Assembly: GCA_025965155.1 (NCBI GenBank)
Contig: JAOPXN010000008.1
Span: 1-36,000, forward strand
Length of the DNA stretch: 36,000 nucleotides
From: Propionibacteriaceae bacterium
GTDB lineage: Bacteria > Actinomycetota > Actinomycetes > Propionibacteriales > Propionibacteriaceae
Reading direction: 5' to 3'
Shown here: in pieces, positions 1 to 8,014 of the stretch
Layout: each line of letters starts with the position of its first letter
Numbering within the stretch: position 1 is the first letter of the stretch
Notes under the pieces: model-generated
What the model was told of the DNA's origin: nothing
Databases searched by the model: none
The model's input: only the letters and a program-made list of their open reading frames with translations
Made by a program: the position numbers and the translations under genes

Positions 1-443
1 AGCAACCTCGAGGACAAGTCATTAGCAAGACACGCCCTGTGAGAGACGGTCGGGATCAGTGAGAGTCACTCGCAGTCACCAGCACCAGCCTGACAGCCCC
101 GCCAGACGGCACTCCAAGACTCACAGGATCAGTGCTCACGGCACGACATCCCACCAGTACTACCGGCCTCCTCACCACCTGCCGGGGCATGATCTAGTCA
201 TAGACCTCAACGGGCCTGGGCATTTGAAGTGCTCACCGACAGCCGGCTCGGACAACAGCATGCGCTCGATTCGCGCACTGTTGCAGTCCCATTAGGTGAT
301 TCGCACAGTAAACAGAGCGCGCGTAACTAGCACGACGCACGAACACCTAGGGATTCGACTTACAGCCGGTCAGGTGACCTAGGTCGTCTGACCGCGCGAG
401 GCCTGCCGGGCCGAGTCTTGATGCGGATCCGAATGCCCTGGGG
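1..443. other. Gene-free left edge
   Basis: I find no convincing gene here. The open frame at 59-295 has a low-complexity, His/Arg/Ser-rich composition and no ribosome binding site, so I treat it as chance. No tRNA arms are recognisable that could serve as an attachment site for the recombinase remnant that follows. The segment is somewhat less GC-biased than the coding regions. Confidence 0.5.
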
Positions 444-1341
444 ATGCTGCTCGGTGACTGGCAGGTCCACCTCCGCGCCAGGAACATCAGCCCGGCGACC
501 ATCGACTCCTACGCCAGGGTTGGTTGCGCTTTCTTCAGTTTCCTCGTCACCAATAGGATGCCTCAGCGCGCCCGCGACCTGACGCGCGACCGCGTGGAGA
601 CCTACCTGGCCGCGATGTTTGAGCGGCAGCCCCATAACCGCGAGGGCACCGTCCGTCCGGCCACGGTCGCCAGGCACTGCCGGTCGCTGCAGCAGTTGCT
701 CCGCTGGCTGGTCGACGATGGTGAGATCGAGCGGTCCGGCGATGGAGAGGATACGCCCGCCTGCCGTTCCAGAGCGGCCCGTCCTGATCGTCACCGACGC
801 TTATCTGGACGCACTGCTTGCGACCTCCAGGGGCAGCACCTTCGAGAACCGTCGCGATCTGGCCATCGTTCGCCTTTTCCTGGATACGGGCATGCGAGCC
901 GGGGAGCTGGCCGGGTTGCGAGTAGCTGATCTTGATCAGGAGGATGCGACCGCGTACGTGTTGGGCAAGGGAGGACGACATCGGGCCTGTCCGTACGGCG
1001 CCAAAACCGCTGATGCGTTGCGTCGCTACGTTCGAGCGCGTCGAGCTCACCGGTACGCCTCCGCTCCCGCCCTGTGGCCGGGACTGGGGCCGATGACCGA
1101 CAACGCGATCCGGCAGATGATCGACCGGCGCACCGGTGATGCCGGCATTCCGCACATCAACCCGCACCGCTTCCGCCGCACTTTCGCCCACAAGTGGCTC
1201 GCCGACGGCGGGCAGGAGACGGACCTGATGCGTCTGGCCGGCTGGCGGTCGCGAGAGATGGTGGGTCGGTACGGGGCGAGTGCCGCCGACGAGCGAGCAC
1301 GAGCAGAACACCGACGTCGAGCCATCGGTGATCGCCTGTAG
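444..1341 (+). pseudogene. Tyrosine recombinase/integrase, frameshifted
   Basis: Two overlapping frames together spell a tyrosine site-specific recombinase. The first (from ATG 444) carries an N-terminal SAM-like core-binding domain (DWQVHLRARNISPATIDSYA). The second carries the catalytic domain with the first Arg in [11 protein letters not shown], the beta-hairpin Lys in GKGGRHR, an HxxR box in [10 protein letters not shown], Trp in place of the usual second His in LAGWRS, and the nucleophilic Tyr in VGRYG. The frame changes near 738-742, where a net +1 shift joins ...EIERS to [13 protein letters not shown]. Such proteins cut and rejoin DNA at specific sites. If the shift is real the gene is inactive; a sequencing error is the other explanation. 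The true start may lie upstream of 444, because the frame stays open there without a good ribosome binding site. Confidence 0.8.
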
Positions 1342-1364
1342 CTCGGCGCTGCCTTCAGGAGGGC

Positions 1365-1664
1365 ATGACTACTGACCGCGTTGGCTCTGAACTGACCCCT
1401 GCGCAGCGCGCCATGCGCGCGCGGCTCGCCGCGCACGCGAGCTGGGCGAAGACGGCTGACCGGGCCGCGCACCCGACCGGCCGCGGACGCCTTCACGGCC
1501 CGCTTCGAGCGTGAGGTGGATCCAGACAATCGGCTGGACCCGGCTGAGCGGGTTCAGCGTGCCGCATCAGCTAAGAAGGCGTACTTCCAGCGCCTCGCAC
1601 TGGCTTCCTCGCGTGCCACCTCCAGCGGATCGAAGGTAAGGCGTTCGGGCGCGAACTCATCCTG
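1365..1664 (+). pseudogene. Small conserved actinobacterial protein, frameshifted
   Basis: A strong ribosome binding site (AGGAGGG) precedes ATG 1365. The first frame reads MTTDRVGSELTPAQRAMRAR and then HASWAKTADRA before drifting into nonsense. From about 1471 the next frame continues with ARFEREVDPDNRLDPAERV and [17 protein letters not shown]. Together these match, from memory, a ~70-residue family of unknown function common in actinobacteria (pattern WAKTxDRxAR...RFEREVDPxxxLxPxER...AKKAYFxRLALxS). The net +1 shift near 1470 breaks it. Its C-terminal end runs directly into the RND pump remnant, so the junction near 1605-1617 looks like the scar of a deletion. Confidence 0.65.
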
Positions 1665-1931
1665 ACGGGGGCGAAGGAGAGCGTGGCGCCGATTCTGATG
1701 ACGGCGCTGGCTACCGGCCTGGCGCTGCTGCCACTGGTCGTGGCCGGGAGTATCCCTGGTCATGACATCGAACATCCGATGGCGATCGTGATCCTGGGCG
1801 GGTTGGTGACCGCCACCCTGGTCAACCTGTTCGTCGTGCCGTTCCTCTACCTGAGGTTCGGCCGGGAGCCAGGCCGCAGCGAGCCGGAGGTGTCGGCCCA
1901 GCCGCAGCCCGCGGCCGCTGACCAAGGCTGA
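1614..1931 (+). pseudogene. C-terminal remnant of an RND efflux pump (CusA/CzcA-type)
   Basis: In one frame, from about 1614 to the stop, the translation matches the extreme C-terminus of heavy-metal-type RND inner-membrane pumps: [20 protein letters not shown], then [20 protein letters not shown], then [13 protein letters not shown], covering roughly the last two transmembrane helices. Full-length members exceed 1000 residues, so only about a tenth remains. There is no suitable start codon or ribosome binding site. The GTG at 1683 is internal to a conserved helix and is not a believable start. The missing body and the abrupt upstream neighbour imply a deletion fused this tail to the small gene before it. 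Function is presumably lost. Confidence 0.8.
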
Positions 1932-1989
1932 CAAATTTCACGAATTGAACTTTGAATCTTATGTGTGTGGTTTAGTGACCCAAGATAGT

Positions 1990-2002
1990 CCAATTAAATT
2001 GG
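1990..2002. repeat. Near-palindrome upstream of the first secreted-protein gene
   Basis: CCAATTAAATTGG is an inverted repeat (CCAAT/ATTGG around a 3-nt centre) in an AT-rich stretch about 70 bp upstream of the ATG at 2072. It could be an operator or part of the promoter of the secreted protein gene. No equivalent is seen ahead of the second copy. Confidence 0.3.
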
Positions 2003-2053
2003 CCTGCGGCCTAGTAATAATGAGCAGCGGCGGTTAGGGTGGAATTAACCCAC

Positions 2054-2139
2054 AAACCACAGGAGGAAAGCATGAGGGCACTCAAGATGGCGACAGCCAG
2101 CGTAGCGCTTGCAGGATCCCTGTTCGTGTCCGGGCTCGC
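2054..2139 (+). repeat. 86-bp perfect direct repeat, unit 1
   Basis: Bases 2054-2139 (from AAACCACAGGAGG through the ribosome binding site, start codon and nearly all of the signal-peptide coding region) are identical to 2687-2772. Immediately after, the two genes diverge at many synonymous and non-synonymous sites. This sharp boundary points to recent gene conversion or strong nucleotide-level constraint on the 5' segment. Confidence 0.9.
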
Positions 2140-2371
2140 GGCGGCACCTGCAGATGCGGTGGTCAACCAGGCTGGCCTTATTAACGTAGCCTTGAACGAT
2201 GTGAATATCGCCAATGATGTGAATGTCGGCGTTGCGGCCGAGATCGCCGCCCAGTTGTGCAACGTGAAGGTTGGACCGGTTGCCATTCTTGGCCAGGCTG
2301 TTGACACCACCGGAACAACGAAGACCGTCTGCCAGACCTCGCAGGGTGCCATCAAACTGACCCAGGCGTAA
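2072..2371 (+). CDS. Small secreted protein, copy 1 (chaplin-like pattern)
   Basis: A 99-residue precursor. The start is fixed by a strong AGGAGG at 2061-2066, six bases before ATG; an ATG at 2039 in the same frame lacks a binding site. Residues 1-28 form a signal peptide (Lys/Arg, hydrophobic core, then APADA as likely cleavage site). The mature ~71 residues are Asn/Val/Ala-rich (INVALNDVNIANDVNVGVAA) with two cysteines about 23 residues apart that could form a disulfide. Small secreted actinobacterial proteins with this pattern are common and of unknown function. The hydrophobic Val/Asn strand pattern and Cys pair distantly recall chaplins, surface-active proteins of aerial hyphae, but this is only a resemblance. 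The second gene at 2705-3004 is a tandem paralogue, with about 16 substitutions over the 73 residues from the cleavage-site region onward. Confidence 0.85.
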   Translation: MRALKMATASVALAGSLFVSGLAAAPADAVVNQAGLINVALNDVNIANDVNVGVAAEIAAQLCNVKVGPVAILGQAVDTTGTTKTVCQTSQGAIKLTQA

Positions 2372-2704
2372 CGTTAGCCCCAAAGGCCACACGCCGCACC
2401 CTCGAGGAGCTGCTTCACCGCTTCGGAGCCAACATTCCCCCTCAGGTCATCTTGAGGGGGAATGGCTCTGTTTGGGTCCGGAATGGTGGCTGCCCTGTCT
2501 AGCTGTATCCGCCCCGCGGGTTCGGTCGGTAAAAATGTGACGATCGATTCGCCTGTGAGGATCGGTAGCTGGGAGGATATTGTTTCGGCTTTTGCTATTG
2601 CGAATTGCGTGGCAAAAGAAATCCCGAATTATCCGCCCAATCCGTAGATAAATAAAGCGCTCCACGATAGTGTTGCATTAACAACGAAACCACAGGAGGA
2701 AAGC
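2372..2704. other. Intergenic region between the tandem secreted-protein genes
   Basis: Apart from the hairpin at 2433-2464 and the start of the duplicated block at 2687, I see no gene. An open frame at 2462-2647 starts inside the hairpin arm, lacks a binding site, and is rejected. The AT-rich part at 2640-2690 presumably holds the promoter of copy 2. Confidence 0.5.
2433..2464 (+). terminator. Hairpin after secreted-protein gene, copy 1
   Basis: A perfect 12-bp stem, CATTCCCCCTCA (2433-2444) with TGAGGGGGAATG (2453-2464), around an 8-nt loop, about 60 bp after the stop at 2371. There is no strong T run after it. The hairpin after copy 2 is almost the same, so the whole gene-plus-hairpin unit was duplicated. 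Confidence 0.65.
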
Positions 2705-2772
2705 ATGAGGGCACTCAAGATGGCGACAGCCAGCGTAGCGCTTGCAGGATCCCTGTTCGTGTCCGGGCTCGC
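2687..2772 (+). repeat. 86-bp perfect direct repeat, unit 2
   Basis: Second copy of the block at 2054-2139. It ends at the codon for Ala23, where GCG in copy 1 is GCC in copy 2. It includes the AGGAGG at 2694-2699. Confidence 0.9.
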
Positions 2773-3004
2773 CGCGGCACCCGCGGAAGCCGTGGTCAAC
2801 CAGGTTGGCCTCGTTAATGTCGGCCTTAATGATGTGAACATTCTGAATGACGTGAATGTCGGCGTCGCGGCTGAGGTTGCCGCCGAGCTGTGCAACGTGA
2901 AGGTCGGACCGGTAGCCGTTCTGGCGCAGGCCGTTGACACCACCGGTACCACCGAGACCGTATGCCAGACCGCCCAGGGTCCCGTCACCTTGGTCCAGTC
3001 GTAG
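2705..3004 (+). CDS. Small secreted protein, copy 2 (chaplin-like pattern)
   Basis: A 99-residue tandem paralogue of the protein at 2072-2371, with the same AGGAGG binding site and an identical signal peptide up to residue 23, then APAEA as likely cleavage site. The mature part keeps both cysteines and the LNDVNI, NDVNVGVAAE and CNVKVGPVA motifs, with mainly conservative Ile/Val and Gln/Glu changes. Retention of the reading frame and cysteines alongside many silent changes indicates purifying selection on both copies. It acts outside the cytoplasm. The actual role is unknown; surface coat or adhesion is a guess from composition. Confidence 0.85.
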   Translation: MRALKMATASVALAGSLFVSGLAAAPAEAVVNQVGLVNVGLNDVNILNDVNVGVAAEVAAELCNVKVGPVAVLAQAVDTTGTTETVCQTAQGPVTLVQS

Positions 3005-3048
3005 CAGGCCACGCCGGGTCCCGCAGGACCTGCCAGCCAGCACCAGCG

Positions 3049-3077
3049 ATTCCCTCTCAGATCAACTGAGGGGGAAT
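3049..3077 (+). terminator. Hairpin after secreted-protein gene, copy 2
   Basis: Stem ATTCCCTCTCAG (3049-3060) with CTGAGGGGGAAT (3066-3077), 12 bp including one G-T pair, loop of 5 nt. It lies between this gene and the convergent reductase gene ending at 3106, so it may serve both directions. Confidence 0.65.
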
Positions 3078-3105
3078 GGCTGTGTCTGCAGCCTTTGCCT
3101 GGCGG

Positions 3106-3870
3106 TCAGCGGCGTACGTACTGGGTGAAAAGCGTCTGATCGTCGGCGTGCAAGGCCATGTCCAGCTCAAAGCTCGGCGCCGGGACAAGCCGCGCCCCCG
3201 CAGTTGTTCTGCTGCCCCCGCCGCCCACCGCAACCGGTGCCAGAGTCAGCGACAGGCTGTCCACCAAGCCGTCAGCCAGCAGATCCCGATGCAGCCGAGG
3301 ACCCCCTTCGCACAACAATCGGCCGAACCCGCGGTTGGCAAGCTGTGCCACCGCCCGCTGAAGGTCGACCTCGGCGACGCCGACGCGGAGCACCTCGATG
3401 CCGACATTGACGAACCGCGCCACCTGTTCGTCGGTAGCACGCTCGCTGGTCACGATCATGACTGGCCCGTGCTCGGGGTCCCGGGCCGTCGCGATCGCCG
3501 GATCCAAGTTCAGCGAAGAGCTGACGATGGCCAGCAGCGGGAATTCTGTCAGCCCCTCCGCCGCTCGGATCTCGCGCTGCCACGGTGCCAGGTCGACTGC
3601 GCGGTAGCCCTCAGCCCGCGCCGTGCCCGCCCCTACCAAGATGGCGTCACAGTGCGCCCGGTGCAGCGCGAAGACCTGGTTATCGCTGGGGGTGTTGATG
3701 CTCCCGGAGCGACCGTCGGGTCCTTGGATGGAGCCGTCCAGGGAGGTCACAAAGTTGCTGCGGAGCCACAGCCCCGACGCGGGCAGCCGATGCCGGTAAA
3801 GGGCCGTCAGTTGGGGATCGCTCAGCTCACCGTGGGCCGCGGGATCCTCCCGACAAAAGATCAACCTCAT
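3106..3870 (-). CDS. Pyrimidine reductase family protein (RibD C-terminal domain)
   Basis: A 254-residue protein of the RibD_C/dihydrofolate-reductase-like fold. Visible motifs are NFVTSLDGSI near residue 40 (the substrate/NADPH-binding strand of riboflavin-pathway reductases), DAILVGAGTARAEGY (NADPH-binding loop), and LLCEGGPRLHRDLL near residue 200. The family reduces the ribose of the pyrimidine intermediate in riboflavin synthesis using NADPH. Stand-alone actinobacterial members are often annotated only as pyrimidine reductase family. No deaminase domain and no other rib genes are present, so a role in riboflavin or a deazaflavin pathway is not proven. I chose ATG 3870 because homology begins there; the frame is open to 3969 but would overlap the divergent kinase gene. 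Confidence 0.85.
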   Translation of the reverse strand: MRLIFCREDPAAHGELSDPQLTALYRHRLPASGLWLRSNFVTSLDGSIQGPDGRSGSINTPSDNQVFALHRAHCDAILVGAGTARAEGYRAVDLAPWQREIRAAEGLTEFPLLAIVSSSLNLDPAIATARDPEHGPVMIVTSERATDEQVARFVNVGIEVLRVGVAEVDLQRAVAQLANRGFGRLLCEGGPRLHRDLLADGLVDSLSLTLAPVAVGGGGSRTTAGARLVPAPSFELDMALHADDQTLFTQYVRR

Positions 3871-3960
3871 GCAGGCATCCTCGCAGTCCCGAGTCGACCT
3901 GCCGGTACCCCGTTGCCGCGGGATGCCTCCCGAGCCCAAGGCATACGGCACAATCAGGCC

Positions 3961-4866
3961 ATGGCGCACAGCAGTAAGAAGAAGTCGGACACCACGAAGA
4001 CCGCTGGGGCTCAGACGGAGATTGACGTACCGATGAGTGAGCTACTGCGGCTGCCGACGGGTCCGGTCACGTTGAGCGACTATGACACCCGGTCGACCCG
4101 CGGCTTTCCTGGCACCAAGGACGACGCGCCCATGATCACCAGCGCCCTTGGTCCGGAGCTGAGCGACCTACAGGAGCGACTGTTCGCGGCCGGCCGGGTC
4201 GATGCCCCCGATGCCAAGCGGGTTCTCGTGATCCTGCAAGGGATGGACACCGCCGGCAAAGGCGGCGTGATCCGGCATGCGATCGGAATGGTGGACCCGC
4301 AGGGCGTCAAGATCAAGGCATTCAAGGCTCCGACCGAGGAGGAGCGCCGACATCACTTCCTGTGGCGGATCGAGCGTGAACTGCCGCCGGAGGGAATCAT
4401 TGGCATCTTCGACCGCTCGCAGTACGAGGATGTGCTGACGGTCCGGGTCAACCATCTGGTGGAGGAGTCGGTTTTCTCCCAGCGATACGACGAGATCAAC
4501 GAGTGGGAGGCCGCTCTGGTCGCTTCCGGGATCACTGTGATCAAGTGCTTCCTGCACATCTCCAAGGAGAAGCAGAAGGAGCGGCTGGCCGAACGCCTCT
4601 CCGACCCGACCAAGTTCTGGAAGTACAACCCGGGGGATGTCGATGAGCGAGCCAAGTGGCCCGCCTACACCGAGGCGTACCAGATAGCCCTGGAGCGGTG
4701 CAACACCTCACCCGCTCCCTGGTATCTCGTCCCCTCAGATCGCAAGTGGTACCGCAACTGGGCTGTGGCGCGGCTCCTCACCGAGCAGCTGCGAGCGCTC
4801 GACCTGAAGTGGCCGCCGCCCAACTTCGACGTCGAGGAGGAGAAGAGACGGCTGGCGGCTACCTAG
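3961..4866 (+). CDS. ppk2: Polyphosphate kinase 2 family protein
   Basis: A 301-residue PPK2. It carries the Walker A loop GMDTAGKGG (residues 94-102), the Walker B-like FDRSQYED (150-157), and the lid segment KFWKYNPGDVDER characteristic of the family. PPK2 enzymes move phosphate between inorganic polyphosphate and nucleotides in the cytoplasm, typically phosphorylating AMP or ADP, or GDP. The KAPTEEE and FLWRIERELP segments fit the polyphosphate:nucleotide phosphotransferase subgroup. The start is ATG 3961; the open frame extends to 3076 but that part is antisense to the reductase gene and lacks homology. The gene is divergent from the reductase with a 90-bp gap that must hold both promoters, and is convergent with the sulfur operon 27 bp downstream. 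Confidence 0.93.
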   Translation: MAHSSKKKSDTTKTAGAQTEIDVPMSELLRLPTGPVTLSDYDTRSTRGFPGTKDDAPMITSALGPELSDLQERLFAAGRVDAPDAKRVLVILQGMDTAGKGGVIRHAIGMVDPQGVKIKAFKAPTEEERRHHFLWRIERELPPEGIIGIFDRSQYEDVLTVRVNHLVEESVFSQRYDEINEWEAALVASGITVIKCFLHISKEKQKERLAERLSDPTKFWKYNPGDVDERAKWPAYTEAYQIALERCNTSPAPWYLVPSDRKWYRNWAVARLLTEQLRALDLKWPPPNFDVEEEKRRLAAT

Positions 4867-4893
4867 TCCGTCCCTTCTCACCGCAGCCCGAGC

Positions 4894-5700
4894 TCAGGCC
4901 CCGACAACGCTGAGGTGACGTACCGGCGTCGGCTCGTCGATGCCCAGCGACGGCTCCAGGTCGACCAGTTCCATGGCGGCGACCACGTACCGGGTCAGTG
5001 CGGCCTCGGCGACCTCCGGTTCGGCGCCGAGCGGCGCGGAGACGGCGACTGCGCCGGCCTCGAGAGCGAGCTCGGCCTGCTTGGAGTACCGGACGCCGGG
5101 AGCCAGGAACCAGCTGCCGACGGCGATGTGTCGCCGACCTTGAGCCCGCAGGGTACGGACCGCCTCGCCAGTCGATGGACCTGCGGCGGTCGCGAAGGCA
5201 GTGACGCAGGGAAGCTTGTGGTGGTTGGCCCACTGTCGCGCGCGCCGCGCCACGATGGCGTTGCTGCGAACGTCGGAACTGCCGGCGGCGGCGAAGACTA
5301 GCCCGTCCAGCTCATTGACCCTCTTGGTACGCAGCACGTCACGCAGCCGCCGGTCGATCACAGCAAGCAGCTGCGCCTCGGGGCCGATCGGTCGGGAGGC
5401 GATCACCTGCAAGGTGGGGTGGGCTGCCTGGATCTGGGCGATGACCGCCGGCACCTCGACCTGGGCATGGAAGGCGTCGGACAGCAGCAGCGGCACGAGG
5501 ACCACCTCGGACACGCCGCGCTTGACCAGCTTGTTGACCACCTGGAGCGCCGACGGCGAGCAGTAGTCGAGGAATGCGACGTGGATGTCCAGTTCCGGAC
5601 GGATCTCGAGCAGCTGGTCACGGATCTCGTGGCTGATCTGGGCGACGCCCGGGTCGGTGCTGCCGTAGCCGAGCAGGATGAGTGAAGGAGCGGTCATCAT
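4894..5700 (-). CDS. Sirohydrochlorin chelatase family protein (CbiX-type, two-domain)
   Basis: A 268-residue protein with two CbiX/SirB-like halves, last gene of the sulfate operon. The family inserts Fe2+ (or Co2+/Ni2+) into sirohydrochlorin; here the expected product is siroheme for the sulfite reductase encoded upstream. The first half has LILLGYGSTDPG (residues 7-18), where most members have HGS with a catalytic His; this protein has Tyr12. The second metal-site His is kept at residue 78 in LLLSDAFHAQVEVP. The second half repeats the fold with LVFAAAGSSDVRSNA. The start at ATG 5700 overlaps the cysN stop (ATGA); the ATG at 5697 is an equally good alternative. Siroheme chelation is inferred from context, and the Tyr substitution leaves catalysis open. 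Confidence 0.85.
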   Translation of the reverse strand: MMTAPSLILLGYGSTDPGVAQISHEIRDQLLEIRPELDIHVAFLDYCSPSALQVVNKLVKRGVSEVVLVPLLLSDAFHAQVEVPAVIAQIQAAHPTLQVIASRPIGPEAQLLAVIDRRLRDVLRTKRVNELDGLVFAAAGSSDVRSNAIVARRARQWANHHKLPCVTAFATAAGPSTGEAVRTLRAQGRRHIAVGSWFLAPGVRYSKQAELALEAGAVAVSAPLGAEPEVAEAALTRYVVAAMELVDLEPSLGIDEPTPVRHLSVVGA

Positions 5701-7082
5701 TCTCCCTTTCCGGAGTGACCAGCGGCGTGCGACGAGGCGGCGGTGAACGGGGTGTTGCCCGCCATGCCGGCACCCAGCGTCCAGCCGTCGGATTCGTCCA
5801 CGATGATGAAGGCGCCGGTCCGGCGGTTCTCGCGGTAGTTGTCGATCGGAAGGGGCGTGGCCAGCGTCAGCCGGACACGTCCGATGTCGTTCAGCTCCAG
5901 CAGTTCGGCCGACGTCCACGTCGGTAGGCCGCCAGGAGCGATGTCGAGGTCGAGTGCGCCATCGATGGACTTCACGATGGCCTTGGTGATGGCGGTGCCG
6001 TGCTGAACGAGGACGCGGCTGCCCACCTTCAGCTGACGCTCCGCCAGCCAGCACACGGTCGCGGTCAGCTCACGTAACGGTGCCGGCGGGGCATCGGTGG
6101 CGGCGAAGATGTCGCCACGGGAGATGTCGATCTCGCGGTCCAGCCGCAGCACCACCGACTGGCCGGTGACGGCCACGTCGAGCGGGCCATCGGGGGTGTC
6201 GATGGCCTCGACGACAGCGTGCGTACTGCGCGGCAACACCACGATCTCGTCACCGACCCGGATCCGACCGGACTCGATCTTGCCCGCGTAGCCCCGGTAG
6301 TCACCGGTGACCGCGGGAGACTTCGCCGCCCACGGCGCGAGGACTGCGTTCTGCGGTCGGACCACCTGCTGCACCGGGAACCGGAAGTCAGCCCCCACGG
6401 CGCTGGGAGTGTCGTCGACCTCCTCCAGGAAGCCGAGCACCGTCGGGCCCTCGTACCAGGGCGTGCGTGGTGAACGGGTCACTACGTTGTCGCCCTCGGT
6501 GGCCGAGACCGGGATGCAGTGGCTGTCGCCGACCCCGAGACTGCGGGCCAGCATGGCGAAGTCGGTGGCGATCTTGTTGAAGACCGCCTCGGAGTAGTCC
6601 ACCAGGTCGAACTTGTTCACCACCAGGACCACGTGCGGAACCCGAAGCAGTGCTGCGACAGCCAGGTGCCGACGGGTCTGCTCCACGACGCCGTTACGGG
6701 CGTCGACGAGCAGCACGATCACATCCGCGGTCGACGATCCGGTTACGGTGTTGCGGGTGTACTGCACATGGCCGGGGCAGTCGGCCAGGATGAACTTCCG
6801 AGCCGGCGTGGCGAAGTAGCGGTATGCCACGTCGATAGTGATGCCCTGCTCGCGCTCGGCACGCAGACCGTCGGTCAGTAGCGCCAGGTCGGCTGTCGCC
6901 AGACCCTTGCGCTTGCTCACCTTCTCCACGTGGTCCAAGGTGTCGCTGAGCACGGAGTTGGTGTCGAAGAGGAGCCGACCCACCAGGGTCGACTTGCCGT
7001 CGTCCACCGACCCGGCGGTGGCCAGCCGAAGCAGCGTGCGACCGCCGTTGACCGGGGCACCGTTGATATGGGTGCGTGCCAT
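5697..7082 (-). CDS. cysN: Sulfate adenylyltransferase subunit 1 (GTPase)
   Basis: A 461-residue EF-Tu-like GTPase, the regulatory subunit of ATP sulfurylase. GTP hydrolysis here drives formation of adenylylsulfate from sulfate and ATP by CysD. G-box motifs are GSVDDGKST (residues 24-32), the switch I region around EREQGITIDVAYRYF, DCPGH (101-105) and NKFD (156-159), followed by two beta-barrel domains. The length is that of stand-alone CysN; there is no fused APS kinase domain, which fits the separate cysC gene. ATG 7082 overlaps the cysD stop by one base (TGATG), so translation is probably coupled. Confidence 0.96.
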   Translation of the reverse strand: MARTHINGAPVNGGRTLLRLATAGSVDDGKSTLVGRLLFDTNSVLSDTLDHVEKVSKRKGLATADLALLTDGLRAEREQGITIDVAYRYFATPARKFILADCPGHVQYTRNTVTGSSTADVIVLLVDARNGVVEQTRRHLAVAALLRVPHVVLVVNKFDLVDYSEAVFNKIATDFAMLARSLGVGDSHCIPVSATEGDNVVTRSPRTPWYEGPTVLGFLEEVDDTPSAVGADFRFPVQQVVRPQNAVLAPWAAKSPAVTGDYRGYAGKIESGRIRVGDEIVVLPRSTHAVVEAIDTPDGPLDVAVTGQSVVLRLDREIDISRGDIFAATDAPPAPLRELTATVCWLAERQLKVGSRVLVQHGTAITKAIVKSIDGALDLDIAPGGLPTWTSAELLELNDIGRVRLTLATPLPIDNYRENRRTGAFIIVDESDGWTLGAGMAGNTPFTAASSHAAGHSGKGE

Positions 7083-8014
7083 CAGAAGTAGCCCTCTCGC
7101 TTGCGGTCTTCCATTGCGGCCTCGGTGAGACGGTCATCGGCGCGGGTGGCGCCGCGCTCAGTGAGCTGGCTCAGCCCGACCTCGGTGATCACGTCGGCAA
7201 CGGTGGTGGCGTTCGACAGCACTGCGGCAGTGCAGGACATGTCACCGACCGTGCGATAGCGCACCGAGCGCAGCTCCACCTTGTCGCCGTCGCTAGCCGG
7301 CGTGACCTCTGTGACAGCCATCCACATGCCGTCCCGCTGGACCACTTCGCGCTCGTGGGCGTAGTAGATGCCGGGCAGCGCTATCTTCTCTGCCTCGATG
7401 TAGTCCCAGATGTCCAGCTCGGTCCAGTTGGACAGCGGGAAGACCCGGACGTGCTCACCGGGCAGGTGACGACCGTTGTAGAGCGACCACAGCTCGGGGC
7501 GCTGGTTGCGTGGCTCCCACTGCCCGAACTCGTCGCGCATGCTGAACACCCGTTCCTTGGCCCGGGCCCGCTCCTCGTCGCGGCGCCCGCCACCGAAGAC
7601 AGCGTCATGCTTGCCGTTGGTGATGGCGTCCAGCAGCGGAACGGTCTGCAGCGGGTTACGGGTGCCGTCCGGACGCTCCCGGAGCCGGCCGTCGTCGATG
7701 TAGTCCTGCACCGAGGTGACCGTCAGGCCGGCGCCATAGAACTCCACCGCCTCGTCACGGAACCGCAGCACCTCAGGGAAGTTGTGTCCGGTGTCGACGT
7801 GCAGCAGCCCGAAGGGGATCGGGGCCGGCCAGAACGCCTTGGCAGCCAGATGCAACATCACCACCGAGTCCTTGCCACCGGAGAACAACATCACCGGCGA
7901 GGCAAAGGTGGCCGCCACCTCACGAAAGATGTGGATCGACTCCGACTCGAGCGCCTGCAGCTCAGTCAGCGGGCGAAGCGCCGGCTCGGGGCGGACGGTA
8001 CGGGTGGGGCTCAT
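7082..8014 (-). CDS. cysD: Sulfate adenylyltransferase subunit 2
   Basis: A 310-residue PP-loop ATP pyrophosphatase and catalytic subunit of ATP sulfurylase, forming adenylylsulfate and pyrophosphate in the cytoplasm together with CysN. The PP-loop is SGGKDS at residues 45-50. Other family signatures are LHVDTGHNFPE, GGGRRDEERARAKER and FPLSNWTELDIWDYI. The C-terminus RKREGYF is typical of the family. The start ATG 8014 overlaps the cysC stop (ATGA). Length and motifs are normal. Confidence 0.96.
   Translation of the reverse strand: MSPTRTVRPEPALRPLTELQALESESIHIFREVAATFASPVMLFSGGKDSVVMLHLAAKAFWPAPIPFGLLHVDTGHNFPEVLRFRDEAVEFYGAGLTVTSVQDYIDDGRLRERPDGTRNPLQTVPLLDAITNGKHDAVFGGGRRDEERARAKERVFSMRDEFGQWEPRNQRPELWSLYNGRHLPGEHVRVFPLSNWTELDIWDYIEAEKIALPGIYYAHEREVVQRDGMWMAVTEVTPASDGDKVELRSVRYRTVGDMSCTAAVLSNATTVADVITEVGLSQLTERGATRADDRLTEAAMEDRKREGYF

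Noticed and set aside
59-295. Open frame of 78 codons at the left edge
   Set aside because: No ribosome binding site, low-complexity composition and no GC bias in third positions.
2462-2647. 61-codon frame between the two secreted-protein genes
   Set aside because: It starts inside a terminator arm, has no binding site and no counterpart after the second copy.
3076-3960. In-frame upstream extension of the PPK2 gene
   Set aside because: It lies antisense to the well-supported reductase gene and has no homology; ATG 3961 fits the kinase.
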